64,000 bases of DNA from Malurus cyaneus samueli (lineage: Eukaryota; Chordata; Aves; Passeriformes; Maluridae). How positions within the stretch are numbered: position 1 is the first letter of the stretch; every line of letters starts with the position of its first letter. The notes beneath the pieces were generated by a model. It was given only the letters and a program-made list of their open reading frames with translations. It ran no database searches and was not told the origin of the DNA. The position numbers and the translations under genes were made by a program. Of the stretch, positions 34,522-46,870 are shown one piece after another. Where the stretch lies: NCBI GenBank assembly GCA_009741485.1, contig CM019220.1:25733048-25797047 (forward strand), read 5' to 3'.

Positions 34522-35859
34522 ATAGGGCTTCCCAGTGCTCAGCCGAGGCAGTTGGGAAGCTTTAGGGTGGAAGGGCTGGAAAGAAGGTAGAGAAGTTTTA
34601 AGGGCGACAGGGCAGAGTGGTGACACCTTGGAGCTCACTCTTCCGTGTGCTGGTGTGTGGACTTGGCACATGAGCAGCTGATGAGAGCCACGTCCAGCCT
34701 GCCTGCAGCTCAGTGGGCCACAGACGTGTGATGGCATCTCCTGCTAATCTTTATGTTCCCCGACAGCCTGGTGGTACCTCTAGATGTGCTCAGGTGTGAA
34801 CAGCTGCAGTGCCAGCGTCCTGCAAGCATCATCCCAGCATCCCCTCACTACCACCCACCCCAGGACAAGGGTGAAATGCTGACACAGACATCTTCCCTAA
34901 TGGGTCATGGGGACCAGCATCTCATCAAAGCTTTTCTTGGCAAGACAGCGACCAAAAATCTCAAATCTCATCACAGATGTGAGGCAGCAGCTGCCACTTA
35001 TCACTCTTGATGGGTTTATTGGCATCCTTAGCCATAACTGAACCCTATCAGTGCATGAGAGAACACCTTCAGTTCTTCACTTCATGTCCCCAAAATGTGT
35101 GCCCTAGGTTTTGAAGCCTACTCGCCCCGACCAAGCCCTTTTGGATCTCATCATCATGAAGGAACTCCGCTTGCCTTTCCAGCTGGCCTGTGCAGTACTT
35201 CTTGGAGGGACTTCCCAGTGATGCTAGCATCTTTCCCTGGCACCCCCGAGCAGACTAAGTGGAAGAGCACAGCAGCAAGTGCCTTCCCTCCAGCTGGCTC
35301 CAAGTGAATGGTTTTCCCATAGGAATTAATCTCAGAGGAATAACCCCAGCCCCTCCAGCCAAACTGCCTCCTTTCCAGAGAAGCCACAGGCTTGCTTGCC
35401 TTTAAAAAAAGAATCTCCAAATCGAGATAGTATTTCAAGTCGGATTATGGCTCTTTCTCCAAAGAGCTGAAAGTTTTAGCTGGATCGAATTAGCCGGGCT
35501 CTGCAGAAAGGAGGCTGTAAAGAAGGAGGTTTTATTGCCCTCAGTGCTGCCTCCCACTGCCCTGAGACAGCTCTGTCTACACCAGCAGCGGCAAAGGGGC
35601 AATTCACCGGCAGACAGAGGCAGTTGGGAAGCAGAGCCCTGACATGCAGGGTCTTCAGCCTCACCCTTAGAATTTTCCCTGAGAGCACCAGCTGGGTGAG
35701 GCCAGCAGGAGACTTTGGGAGCCAGCCCGTGCCCTTGCTGAGTGGATTAGCAGCAATGCTGATCGTCCCTCCATGCCAACCCCAGGAAAGAAGCGTGATC
35801 TCTGCCTGGCGCAGAAATGGATCCAACGGGAGGCTGTGAGACAAAACTTGCTCAAATAT
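34522..35859. other. Upstream flank, no gene recognised
   Basis: Ordinary mixed-composition sequence between the island and the next candidate element. Open frames on both strands are 60-120 codons without features. Confidence 0.5.
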
Positions 35860-36560
35860 TGAACTAGAAGAATTTTCCTCGATCTGCCTCTCAGTAAACA
35901 GTGACTAATTGCTCTGGCTGGAGCTGCTGTGCCTTCAAGATTGGAAGGTGCAGATGGAGCAACGATAGCGAAGGCTCCTTACCTGACGCCGACTGTACAT
36001 TAATCACAAATGTTTGCTATGCAAATCTTGTCATACAAAGCAATTATTGCTGTTCCCATACTGACCTCATGTTTATTTATTACATGAGCTCTTTATTTGA
36101 ACCTTGTCTGGTCTCTCTTCCCATATAAGCGTATTAGCATGTGGCTTCCAAAGGCACCCAGCTGAGAAATTGTAGATTTATTTGCGGCGTGGAGGGATGG
36201 CACATGCCGACTGCAATGCAGAGCCGAGAGGCTCAGCTCTTACACCAGGGGCTCTTCATGCAAAATATTCTCACCCCGAGGTCTCTCACTGGGATGAAGG
36301 ACACTTTCTAACAGCGCAGGGCCGCGACTCCCCATTTGCTCTGACACTGCAGTATTAACCGATGGTTAATGGAGACTGTCAGCCCGAGGAGCCGCGCAAT
36401 AAAACTCCACTCAGGCTTGTTTAGGGCCCGCTCACTAAAAGTAAAATTTTACACAGTCCTTTGTCCTTGGCTCTGTCACCTTTGCCTAGCTCCAGAATGA
36501 TAAGTTGAAAATAGATTTAACTGTGCCACCAAATCAGTTGCAAGTGTTTTGCTGAATGTG
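35860..36560. promoter_or_regulatory. Candidate upstream conserved element with octamer
   Basis: Carries a perfect POU octamer ATGCAAAT (36019-36026) followed by TCATACAAAGCAATTATTGC, a SOX-like ACAAAG next to an ATTA core. It also holds the inverted pair ATTAACC-GAT-GGTTAAT (36354-36370). Retained CpGs (TTTGCGGCG, CCGCGCAATAAAA) and the absence of repeats over about 700 bases make it one of the best enhancer candidates, 2.3 kb upstream of exon 1. Function inferred. Confidence 0.42.
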
Positions 36561-38742
36561 GTGGCATTTGGATGGCTGGAGTGATGGGTGTCTTTAAGCA
36601 CCAAATATTCTCTTGCCAGAGGAGTTTTCTCTATGTGATTTAATGCTGGGCAACACTGTCATCCGGTGGGCAGAGGGTTTCCTCCTTGGCAGCTTGCAGC
36701 AGCTTGCTCCCTTGATTTTGTCCTATGGCTTCTCCAGATGATCATTAAATGCAATTTCTAAATTAGTCTGGGTTTAGGGCTCTTGTTTTCCCTCTTCCTT
36801 CAGTTCAGCTTCGCAGCAGGCACAGCAGTGTATTGACTTTTTACAGTTTTCTTTGAAACACACTGTACAATCTAGGGCCTTCTGAAATCAGCAGCCACTC
36901 CACACCCCTCAGTTTTGTACAGGGACTCTGCCTGATACTGCAGGCAAATCCCTGTTCCTCCCTTGAAGATGGCAGGAAGGGTCCCTATGGTTCTTGCTTG
37001 AAACTACACCCTCTTGTCTAACCTCTGTGGGCCCCCTCTGGGTCCACTAACACTAGTGGTGCTCTTTTACTGGGGGAAAACTGTAGAAAACCCCCCAGAG
37101 CCTAAATGGGATCAAATTCCTCTGTTATACCACTTAGCCCTCCTTATACTGCTTGCTGCTCTTTCTTCTGCTCTCACCTCTGGTTTCAGCTCTTCCCAAT
37201 GTTTTCTGATGCAATTAACAGAACAATTGTCATTGCGTCCAAATCGTTTATAAAGCCAGTAATTAACAGCAGGCCTGACAATGAACCCAGCAATGCCACA
37301 CTGTGTACATTCTCCTACCTGAATTGCAACTCTCCAACATTACCCCTTTCTTAGGATTTAGGCTGGCTTTTCATTCATCTGACAACTTGCATGCCCTGGT
37401 CAATTTGAAATATTCCTTTGCCCTCCCTCAGTATTTCTCTTTTATGGTGCTTTTGCTAATTGTTCACGAAATGACTTCCCTTTTTTTATTCTAAAGCAAT
37501 ATTTTTCTTGAGAAGTTGAATTAAAGAGGGGCCATAAATGACTAATCGTAATTAATAAAAATGAAGAAATAATTGGGCAATATCTTTAAATGTATATGCC
37601 TGGAGTCAAACTTAAATCCCTGTTTCCGTTAGAGCAGCTTGGGGTTTTTATTCTACCCTGAAGGAACAGCAGTGCCTGTCAGGGAATACTCCAAGTGATG
37701 GAATAACCCTCCAACAACCCCGGAAAGCTGAGGGCTGGGAAAATGTGCTGGACCATGCCAGTAGCACTGAGCTTACTGCTGCCTTCCTGCCTAGCTGACA
37801 GGAGGACTGGCCGTGTCAGGGCAAGAGGGGCTTTGGGGACCTGGCGGACGACTTGATGCTCTTGAAAAACAGCATCTTTAACCCATGGAGAGCCCTGCCA
37901 CTTCCAGAAGACTGTTAGGAGGGGATTAGACATTTAAGGGCAAGACAGTTACATTAAAAAAAAAAGAAAAAAAAAAAAAGCCATAAAAAGGCTTTTGTGG
38001 TTCAGAGCATAAATCAGCATTTTACTGCTTCCCCTTGCAGGGAGCGCAGCTGCAAGCATCTAACTCAGGGATTTTTATACCTAGTTGTGAAATATCTGGG
38101 GGAGAGCAGTGCCAGGGAATGGGCACAGGACCATGCACCTGAGTCAGCGCTGCCCAGCCAAGGATGCTGCAGCATCCTGGTGGCTTTGGAATGGAGGCTG
38201 AGTGTGATGGCGTGGGGTCGGACATATGATCCGATTGTGCAGAGCAGGACTTGGATGTGTACAGGAGTGGTTTTGAGGGCCACTTCACCCTTGTTCCCCT
38301 CTCCTGATGATAATTTACTGTTAGTGTTTTCCCTTTGCCAGTGCAGCTAGCAGAAACTCAGATCCACTTCCCAGATCTAAACCCCAGCTCGTTAAAAGGT
38401 CATGTTTTACAAAGTAGCACAGCCATCCTAACCAAATGATTGCCTGGCTAATTGCCTTCGGCGTGAAATTAGGTTTGTGGTTTCCGTGGGATCAAGTGTG
38501 GTTTCTTCCTCTCTTCTCCAACCTCCTTGGTTGAGTTCCCAGTTGCTGATGAGTATTTGATATGCAGAAAATACTGCACTTTGTGGCCAGAAACACACAT
38601 TCCAAACCCCTGTCTTTGCTGATGCCCGGGATGGTGCAGAGGCAGGAGGGTTGGAGAGCTACAATGAAGCAGAGCTGAAAATCCCACGTGGGGCTAAGCC
38701 TCAGCCAGCAGTTTGAGAGCTGTCAGGCAGCACAGCTTTGAA

Positions 38743-38760
38743 TGCCCTACATGTAGGGCA
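38743..38760. repeat. Perfect 18-bp palindrome
   Basis: TGCCCTACATGTAGGGCA equals its own reverse complement with no spacer. An 18-bp perfect palindrome is unlikely in a given place but expected occasionally in a genome. Confidence 0.95.
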
Positions 38761-39755
38761 TGAGGTCAAGGCATCACTTCGTTTCCTCTGCTCCTTGCAA
38801 TGTCAAGGGGGACAGAGCTGGCCAATATGGGACACGTATAACCAGCGCCAGGTCCCACCCGCGCTGTGGGCCAGAGAAGGATATGTGCAGCACAGTAGTA
38901 AATTGTTTGGCTGAAAGCACGGGAGAACTTGTGCCTTGCACTGCAGCGTCTTATGTCATGTAACAAAGCAAGCGTGTGTCAGCTGTGGTGACAGAGATGC
39001 TCCTTGTCAGCCGTGCTGAACGAGAAGCCCTGGTCCATTAGGCAACACATGCTAGAGTGCACGAAGCTGGAAGCAGACATCTCTGCACTGAGTGGGCCAG
39101 CAAAAGGTTGCAGCCCTGAAACAAATACAAACAACTTGGTGTGAGAGAAATATTCACTTGGATAATTCATTGTCTGCCACCACAACCTCACTCATGTGTG
39201 ACGAGCAGCCAAAAGCACATACAAGAGGAAAGCTTGTGCAAGGAGATGACTTCTCACCTCCAGACACCTGGGCCCCTTGGAAATGCCAATTAGCCCACCC
39301 CATACTGATGTCAAGGCAATTATGAGGGTTTCTTTATAGGTGCAGGCTTTTCCCTTAACATGTGGAGAAGCAGGACAATAAATACAAACTCTGTAAGTGC
39401 TCAACTGGGTGGTTAGCCTTTAGGAATATATGGCACTTACAGGTAACTATGGTGAACACCTGTGGGAAGAAAGAGTGGCATGGAGACATTCCCACCTCCC
39501 TCTCTTGCAGAGATGCTCTGCTGCTTGACCAAGATCCCCAGCTCCACGTTTTGAGAAGTGGGACCTACAATGGGTGCAGTGTGGAGCTCAGCTGTGTTTG
39601 CAGGACTTCAGAGATGATATCATAACCCCAGAGGCAGAGCAGAGTGGAGCTCCAGGCAGGCAGAGAGATGTGAGCTCAGCCATTCCCTGGGGACAGTTAA
39701 TCTGGCATCAACACTGGGCCCATTGTAGGGTGGTGCAATGCACTAGTTTGTCTTT

Positions 39756-39796
39756 TTTTTTGTGTAGTGGGTTTTTTGTTGGTTTTTTTTTTCAGA
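39756..39796. repeat. T-rich low-complexity tract
   Basis: T runs broken by single G (TTTTTTTTTGTG, GGGTTTTTTG) on the plus strand. Confidence 0.85.
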
Positions 39797-40190
39797 ATTA
39801 TTGTTTGAGGAGTAACAAACATTCCCCTGGAGCACAAAGAAGCATGCTTTGGGAACCTGAAAGAGGCCAGCCAATCAGGTAATAGAAAAAATCTCTTATA
39901 AAGACAAAATTTCAGCTGCACTCAATACAATGCAGACTTTGTAATTGTATTTTGTGGAACTAAAGACTGATCTCAAGAAAACGTTTTAGACTGTACTTGG
40001 GTTTTAGTGGTGTTTCTATCTCATTCATAGCAAAAGGATTTAAGTACATTCTCAATTATTATAAGAGTCCTAAAACAGGTTTATGTGGTCCGCTCTGAAT
40101 TAGGACATTATATTACTTCTCTTTTTTTGGTCCTCCTGTACATATCAAACTCCTTAGCAACCTGCTTTTCCAAGGCCCTCATTTATACTT

Positions 40191-40342
40191 CACAGAATCA
40201 AATAATTGAGGTTGAATTTTAAGGTCATTTTGCCCCCACACATTCAACTAGATCAGGTTGTTCCGGCGCCCATCCAGTCTGACCCCAAACGTTTCCAGGG
40301 CTGGGGCATCGCCAGTGCCTCACCACCTTCATTCAGCCCAGT
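40191..40342 (-). mobile_element. CR1 LINE 3' fragment
   Basis: Begins CACAGAATCAAATAATTGAGG, the complement of a CR1 3' tail. It then follows the CR1 3' UTR pattern: CTAGATCAGGTTG, CCATCCAG, CCAGGGCTGGGGCATC, CCAGTGCCTCACCACC. An internal deletion follows GGGGCATC. It is an old, 5'-truncated copy without coding sequence. Confidence 0.85.
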
Positions 40343-41039
40343 AGAACATGCAGTATTTTTCCCATCACCCATGTGCAAAAACATGGACTCTTTTATTTTC
40401 TTCCCAACCCATATGTGACATCCAATTACAGTATTCTCTTGCCTAGTCCTCTCTCACTCATCCTTCTTTCCCACCTCTCCCCTAACTTCTCCATGATCCT
40501 GGTGGTGTATCTCACATCTGGAAGCCAAGCTCTTCTCAGTTCAATGATTTTCTGCCATATTTCACCTCTTCCTTCTTTGTAAAAATAGAGGAACGTGCTC
40601 CCAAATGGCATTGAGAAAAGTGCAGTAAAGAAAATATAGCAGTTATCCACTTGATACCAGAGGAGTTCCTGCTTCTTTATTCTTGTCGTTGGTGGATCAT
40701 ACTTCAGTCCAGTGCTGACTTCTCAAGCCATAAAATACAAGCACACCAACATACTAATAATATTTGCATTTGCTTGTGGGTGACTCAATTTTGTGAGATG
40801 ACAGAAGGCAATACAAGCCATGGTTGTGCTAAAGGCTGATAATAATGGGGCTGTGGGTCTCCCACAAGATCAAAACACCTCACTGTTTACACACGTTCAA
40901 GCTTGCATCTGAAAAATTTTAAGGGGGACTAAAGGATATTTACCCATTTTTCGAAGCACATTTGAAGCTCCAAGTCATGATTATTTACGAAGCAGTTTCT
41001 GAAGCCTTTTTTTTGTAAAAAGTTTTCCTATGAAAAATT
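40343..41039. other. Upstream flank, no gene recognised
   Basis: Mixed sequence. Short open frames near 40.4-40.65 kb have no features. Confidence 0.5.
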
Positions 41040-41420
41040 CATTTATACAACACAAATTGTGTCTATAAATAATAGACACTCCAGCTCACCTGCCTCTTTA
41101 CATTTCTATAGGCAATGCAAGCTCTTCTTATAACAAAATAGAGCAAATTAATGCTGCCACGTTATCAGCACACATCCCCGGTCTTGCACGATTTGCCGGA
41201 TGGTCCCGTTTGCCTGATAATTCATTGTTTCTATAGCAATCCCAACAAGAAGAGTTTCCCATTGTGCTCAAGGGAAAGGGCACTCCCAGGACCACAGTAG
41301 CTTTATTAGCTTCAAATACCTTATAAATAGAGTCTGGTTATCAGAATTCATTTCTAAAAGTCACATTATTTCAAGCTTTGCTGTGAACATGTGCAGGAAA
41401 AGATGTTCAGTCGCTCAGAG
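41040..41420. promoter_or_regulatory. Candidate enhancer with two MEF2 sites and an RFX X-box
   Basis: CTATAAATAA (41063-41072) and TTATAAATAG (41321-41330) both fit the MEF2 consensus YTAWWWWTAR exactly. GTTTCTATAGCAAT (41227-41240) fits 13 of 14 positions of the symmetric RFX consensus GTHNCYATRGNAAC. The first MEF2 site sits inside an 8-bp inverted repeat, GTGTCTAT (41059-41066) / ATAGACAC (41072-41079). The block is non-repetitive with scattered CpGs. MEF2 and RFX act in muscle/neuron and ciliated/neuronal expression respectively; activity here is inferred. Confidence 0.42.
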
Positions 41421-42765
41421 AGGACTAGCCCATTCACTTAGAAGCTCATACTGAGTTATTTGTAGGAACTGCACCAGTCAGATCCTTCCAGATTGTTTCT
41501 CCCATGTTAAATAATTCTATTAATTCTAAATTTTCCATGTAGCTGTAGGAGTTCTGGAGCTGCCAAAGTGAGTGGAAGCTCTCACTAGGTTATCAAACTG
41601 CACTGAAGAGGATTTAGAACCCAACTTGTTATAGATTTAGGGATTGAAGTCACTTGCCCTCATCCAGGTGGCAAAAGCAGAGGCAATGGGACTGAGGTGG
41701 TACTTGGGGGTCCGGTCACTGCTTGACAGGCAGCTCACACATGGATACTTTTCCCTACAGGACACCCCTTCCTGCCTTCCCTGGGGCTGGGGCCCACCAG
41801 GAAGTGCGGCACGAAGCTGAGCAGGGTTTCAGGATACCATTGCCAAGGCAAGGGCAAAAATTCCGCTGGCAGGGCAGGAGCAGACAGCAGGCCAGCTGTC
41901 GCCTTGTCTTCAGGCAGCCATGCAAATCTCCGCCCAAAAATTCTCTTTTTTGTCTTTTTTTTTTTTCCTGGAATCCAGCCATTTATGAGGTGAATGCTCT
42001 CTTCTTGCACTACTTTTTCTTTATTTTTATATTTTTTTAAAAGCATGCACTAGAAAAAAGAAACTTTCAGCAAGTATTAGGTACTATATAAACCTGTTAT
42101 TTAAGTTTAAAATTGATTTTTATATTTATTTCTAATCTCTCTTACTACTTTTCTGGATATTGGGCAGTAAGGAAAAGAAAAAAAGGGCTACTTCAAATTA
42201 TGACAAAGATCTCACCACCCTAACAACACTGAACAAGAGAACAGATTTGGCATGAACAGTCACAGGAATTAATTCTGCTTTTTGGGCTTTATTCCATGTG
42301 CACAGGGTCTGGCGTGTTCCTCACAAAGATGTCACTTGATAGCTCTTATCACTGAAAAAGCGGAAAGGAAGGCGTAGGAGAAATGACAGTGCCTTCACAT
42401 TCCCCCACGACTTCCCAGTTGATAGGAGTGTTTGCAGAAGGTAATTTAAGGATTTATTTTTCACCCTCCAGTTCTTTTCTCCCTATCATGTCTAGTGCAG
42501 AAATTTTTCTTAATAAATTGAGATAAAAATAAAAGGCGTTAGTAGTTTATTTTATCTTGGAAGACTAAAGCTGGTTCAGATTCAGAAGCTATCCCCTTTT
42601 CAGCTAAAAATAACAATTCTGTTGTTGGATGATCACCCATGATAAAAACAGACTACCCCCAAACACCCCATTCTGATTTGGAGTAACTCTCATATGAAGG
42701 GAAAGCTTTTGTTTTTTCAACCCGCCAAGCCTTTCAGTCCTCCCACACCACCCTCCTAAATTCCG
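41421..42765. other. Upstream flank, no gene recognised
   Basis: A+T-rich intergenic-looking DNA with a T-rich patch near 42.0 kb. The paired frames near 41.7-42.0 kb on both strands are complements of each other and not convincing. Confidence 0.5.
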
Positions 42766-42880
42766 AGTCACAGAATTGGTTGCATTGGAAGGGATCTGAA
42801 AGCCCATCTGATTCCAACCCCACAAATACAGACACCTTCCACTAGACCAGGCTGCCCAAAACCCTGTCCAACCTGACAGG
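42766..42880 (-). mobile_element. CR1 LINE 3' fragment
   Basis: AGTCACAGAATTGG, TTGGAAGGGATCTGAAAG, TTCCAACCCC, ACACCTTCCACTAGACCAGG and GTCCAACCTGAC follow the complement of the CR1 3' UTR in order. A 5'-truncated, diverged copy of about 115 bases. Confidence 0.88.
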
Positions 42881-43899
42881 CTTTGCTCACACAAGAGGTG
42901 ACTTGAATCCAGATCTTGTCCCATCGCCCATGACACAGCCACTTAACCACTTACTGACTTCAACACAGTTTCCCAAGCTTTCCTCATTTAAATGTTTTCC
43001 CCTCTTCTGCCATAAAAACCCGCTACAAATTCCATCCTCCTTATGAACAGGAATGGTTGCAAGCTTCCCTCCGAAGGTTTAAATTAAGTCTTAATGAAGA
43101 CTGAGAATTTAAGATTAAATGTTCAGCCCCTGGCTAATTATGTTTGCATGGTTCAATTTCCTTGGCAAGCATTTGAGATAAAAAACAAAACAAAACAAAA
43201 CAAGCCCCAAACAATATTTACACATTCTAGAACACAGCAAATCCTTCCTTGAAAAGGCACAAGAAATCCCTGTAGAGCTCTGGTACACTTTCAGCCAGCC
43301 TCCTGTCCAATTTCCTGGGGGGAAAAAAAACAAAAACAAAATGCAAGTTCACGACCTTGTGATTCTTAAAAAGTGAAATATCTTAAATATTTGTATTTGT
43401 CTGTTCTGGCTGCTCAGTTTGTATTATTGCTACATATGCAATTAGCTTCTATTCCAGCCTCTGCATGGGTGAAAATTTGAAGTACAGGTCCCCTTTGCAG
43501 CTATTATGCATCACTTTTCAAGAATTGCATTTAAACTATTACATTAAGCTGCTGTTTATCTTCTACTTAGGTCTTCCATTACAATTCCAGCCATTGGTTG
43601 GATCAAGTTTTCATTTCTATAATATTTTTTGCTCCCTGTAGCAATGCCTTGTAAACAGCCTCCTTATGTATGACTATGAATGAGATAGAAAAGGCAGGGA
43701 ATATCTTGTGGTATGAAGAAAAAATTGCTGTGGTTACTGCCTTATAAAATGTACTTGATAAATTTGAATGATCTGAATTTTTATTGCAACAGTTTTTAAA
43801 ATAAAGAGGCACAATTTCCTTTTTTTTTTTTTTTTAAATTTTAAATAATGCACCAAAATCGTAATAAACAATTTAGTCTGAACCACAGGGAGAAATGAA
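42881..43899. other. Upstream flank with low-complexity tracts
   Basis: Holds an (AAAAC)n stretch at 43181-43202, a short A-rich tract near 43,322 and a T16 run at 43820-43835. No coding or RNA feature recognised. Confidence 0.6.
43181..43202. repeat. (AAAAC)n simple repeat
   Basis: Four AAAAC units in register. Confidence 0.92.
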
Positions 43900-44120
43900 A
43901 GGCTCTTCTGTGTAGTGACTCACTGGATTATTGAAAACAACTCTGTGGCTGCAACTGCTTTGCCTTCCCAATATATCTTTTCCCTCTGTTTTTAATAACG
44001 AGATCACTGTAGAGCTTTGATGGAAAATGAAATTTCCCTTTTCCATTGGACAGAAATATTAACATGGGTTCGAGAAATGCATCTAAAATGACATCGCTGA
44101 AGTCTACCAGGCACAGATTT
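43900..44120. promoter_or_regulatory. Weak candidate conserved noncoding element
   Basis: Non-repetitive stretch with TTTAATAACGAGATCAC and AAAATGACATCGCTG, carrying CpGs in A+T-rich context. Only a suggestion from composition. Confidence 0.22.
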
Positions 44121-46630
44121 TTACATATACAAGTTGTAGAAATCTGCCCCTCGTAATTCTCATAACTTATCCTCTTGTGTGTGTTTTCCTTCTGTGGATT
44201 GGATGATCAACTTTTCCTCCTTTTTTATGAATAAGCCTCTCTCAGAAATGAGACACAAGGCTTTAATTTCTGGGGGAAGCATTGCCACCACTGGCAATGA
44301 AAGGGATGTGAACTCAAGGGCTGTTCTGCTCTAGGACATTAAGCAGATTACACTCCCACTGCAAAATGCCATTGTCAACATAAAACTGACTCTTCAATAG
44401 CCAACTGGCCTTTTTTGTTGTTGTTTGTTTGTTTTCCTTTTCAAGTGTATCTACAGTTAACTGCAAGGAAAAGACCCAAACAGCAAAACAATGCTGGGAA
44501 GGGTCTCCCTCCTAAATGGTGGCACCTCTCAGGTGGATGCTCTGAGCTCTCCTCTCTCCATAGGTGTGAAGCAGAAGCATGGCTGTCTTAACCCATCTCC
44601 AACACCATCATATTTAACTAAATGATTTGCTGTGGGAATCAGAAGGAGATTGTGTGTTTTGGTACTCCCTGATGTGCTGATGAGCAGGTGAAAAATGTTG
44701 CCCTGCAAACAGAGTTGTCTCTTATGATTGAGAGATGTCTTCTGGAAAGGTATTCCTCACTGTAAACCTCGGGATATCCAACAAAGAAGGATTGAAACAA
44801 AAAAGAGGGCCATTAAACTAGCCCATTCTCTCTTTACAGGCTTAGGTGTAAAGAGAGGTGTTACATTTGCACTTCTGTTGGTCTCCATGCTTAATAAAGC
44901 CATGAGCACCGTGGAGCAAATAGGATATCTGGTATCACCAAGTTCCTTACAATTACGCTCAAAAACCTGCCCAGGGTTGAGCCCCTCTCCCACTGAAACT
45001 CCAGTTCAGCATCAGTGACACAGAGAGACAGACAGATATTCCCTCCATTGTGTGTTTTGGGGTGGACTTTCCTTTTTCTTTTTGCTTTTAAGTTTGCAGA
45101 AGAGGTGTGCCACTTTTTTTCTCTTAGGTATTTATTAGACTTATTAAAGATCAAAGCAACCAAGCTACCAGGTCAAACAAACTGCACCTGCCAGACAGTT
45201 CAACCACTGTAAAATTCAGTGCTGGAAAGGACTTTCTTTAGCCTCCTGATCTTTACCAGACATTCATGTTTGTCTTCCTAATGACCTCTCTGTGCTGAGC
45301 TCTCTTGGGGGAGAAAAGCTTGGGAAGCCATCAAGGGAAAGTGGTGTTACAAATGTCCCTGCCTTTTAGATTAAATACCTCACACAACACAAGGCTGCAC
45401 ACAAGGCTGCCAGTGGATGGTTTTCTGGCTCCCACATCTCCTGTTGCAGGCAGCTGAAGGTATGAACACACAAGAGCCTGCAATGCATCCATCTGCTCAA
45501 AAGCAGGATTCAGTCTCAGAAGTAATCCTTATCTTCTCAACCCTAAAGGTGCACAAAGGTGGGGGAATAATCTTTTGCTGATCATCTGCTCTGCTTAGCC
45601 CAACAAAGATCATAGGAAGAGTGGCCCTCAGCTGGGTGTGCTTTAGATAAGGAATAATTTCTGTTCCAGCCATTGCTGGGCCTGTTTTATCCTTCAGGTT
45701 TTTGACTTACTGAGGAAAGCCTCGACAACACAGACAAATGCAGTGAAATAAGAGGCTGGCTCAAACACTAAAGACACACTGATTCTATGTGAGGCAGAGA
45801 GATGATCAGACTGCCTTAGCAAGACCTGCCCTTTATACGCATCCATTCGGTAATTGCAAGGGGCAGAGATGGTCCCTCAAAACTTTCTTTCTCCCATGGT
45901 ACCTATCCTTGTCATACAGAGTAGGAATCAAAAATAGTTAGTGGCTTTGCTAGCATAGCAGAAGAAAAATCATAATTTTCTTGTTGACCTGGTGAAAGAA
46001 AAGTGGAGTACCTGAAGCTCTGCTTTCCTATCTTCAGATGCTATTTATACTGATATGTAAATTTTCACAGAAGAAAGAATAATCTGCAAGTACTCAGCTG
46101 TACCATGGATTCATCTGTCCAACAGCAGCAGATAAGGGTGAAGACAGCTCACTACCACACATGCAATAGTTTGCACCTAGTTTTTGGAGCAAGAGAAAGA
46201 AGATTATTTGCAACTACAAAAAATGAGATAAAACAAAGTAGTGTAGGGAAGGGGGCAGTTTTGCACTGTGGAAGGCAAAATAACCTGGCACATTTTTACC
46301 TGTTTAGGTTGCTGTCACCAACGTGACTTTTTATTCTTTTTAAGCCAAGGAAAACCTGTGGTCTAACCTCTCGTCCAGGGCTAGATGACCAGAGGGTCAC
46401 CTGAGTGAGCACATGGCAGAGGTGGCCGTGATGCTGAGGTTTGGCTGGGAGTCAGCTCAGAAACACATGGGGTGTGGTGGGCTATCACGGCAGTCTTGGC
46501 TGTGTCACCTGCCCACCTCTGATGCCAGGGATATTCAGGTGACAGTGAGCCTCCAGCTGCTGGATGCTTCATAAACACTGCTGGAAGGTCTGAGAAAGAC
46601 CTAAAAAGGAGAAATAAGAGGAGAGTTTGT
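44121..46630. other. Upstream flank, no gene recognised
   Basis: Includes a short T/G-rich tract (GTTGTTGTTTGTTTG near 44,417-44,433). The 96-codon plus-strand frame at 44.7-45.0 kb has no domain. Nothing else recognised. Confidence 0.5.
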
Positions 46631-46639
46631 CACAACTAA

Positions 46640-46870
46640 TCCCTGTCGCAAAATACCAAGGCTTGACCCTCGCAAAATGCATGGAAGACACTCGGGAGCC
46701 CGCTGGGGCCGGGCGCCGCCAGCGCTGTCCCGCCGAGGCCGCCGCTCCCGCGGTCCAACACCGCCCTCTCACGGCTGTTCCGCTGCCAAAAATCCAGCGT
46801 TTGCGGGGCCGCCAAAAATCACGGGGTTCCCTCCGCTACAGCTCTGCCATCGCTGGGGCTGCACCCTGTT
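46640..46870. other. Isolated CpG-rich cluster (LTR-like or orphan CpG island)
   Basis: About 230 bases with very dense CpG in otherwise CpG-poor sequence, about 12.9 kb upstream of exon 1. On the minus strand it has two copies of GATTTTTGGC(G/A)GC and two of ATTTTGCGA, an internal direct-repeat layout like an LTR U3 or tandem regulatory sites. GATTTTTGGCGG also resembles an E2F site. It could be a solo LTR fragment, a young insertion not yet CpG-decayed, an orphan island or a promoter of another transcript. The 112- and 197-codon frames over it are composition-driven. Confidence 0.45.

Larger units (their letters stand above)
36561..40190. other. Upstream flank, no gene recognised
   Basis: Intergenic-looking sequence. 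The 37.49-37.64 kb part is TAAT-rich (GACTAATCGTAATTAAT) and may be a small conserved element. An A-rich run lies near 37,955-37,980 and a perfect palindrome at 38,743. No coding signal. Confidence 0.5.

Noticed and set aside
45780..45800. CR1-like GATTCTATG string
   Set aside because: Nine bases only, with no flanking CR1 3' UTR sequence, so likely chance.
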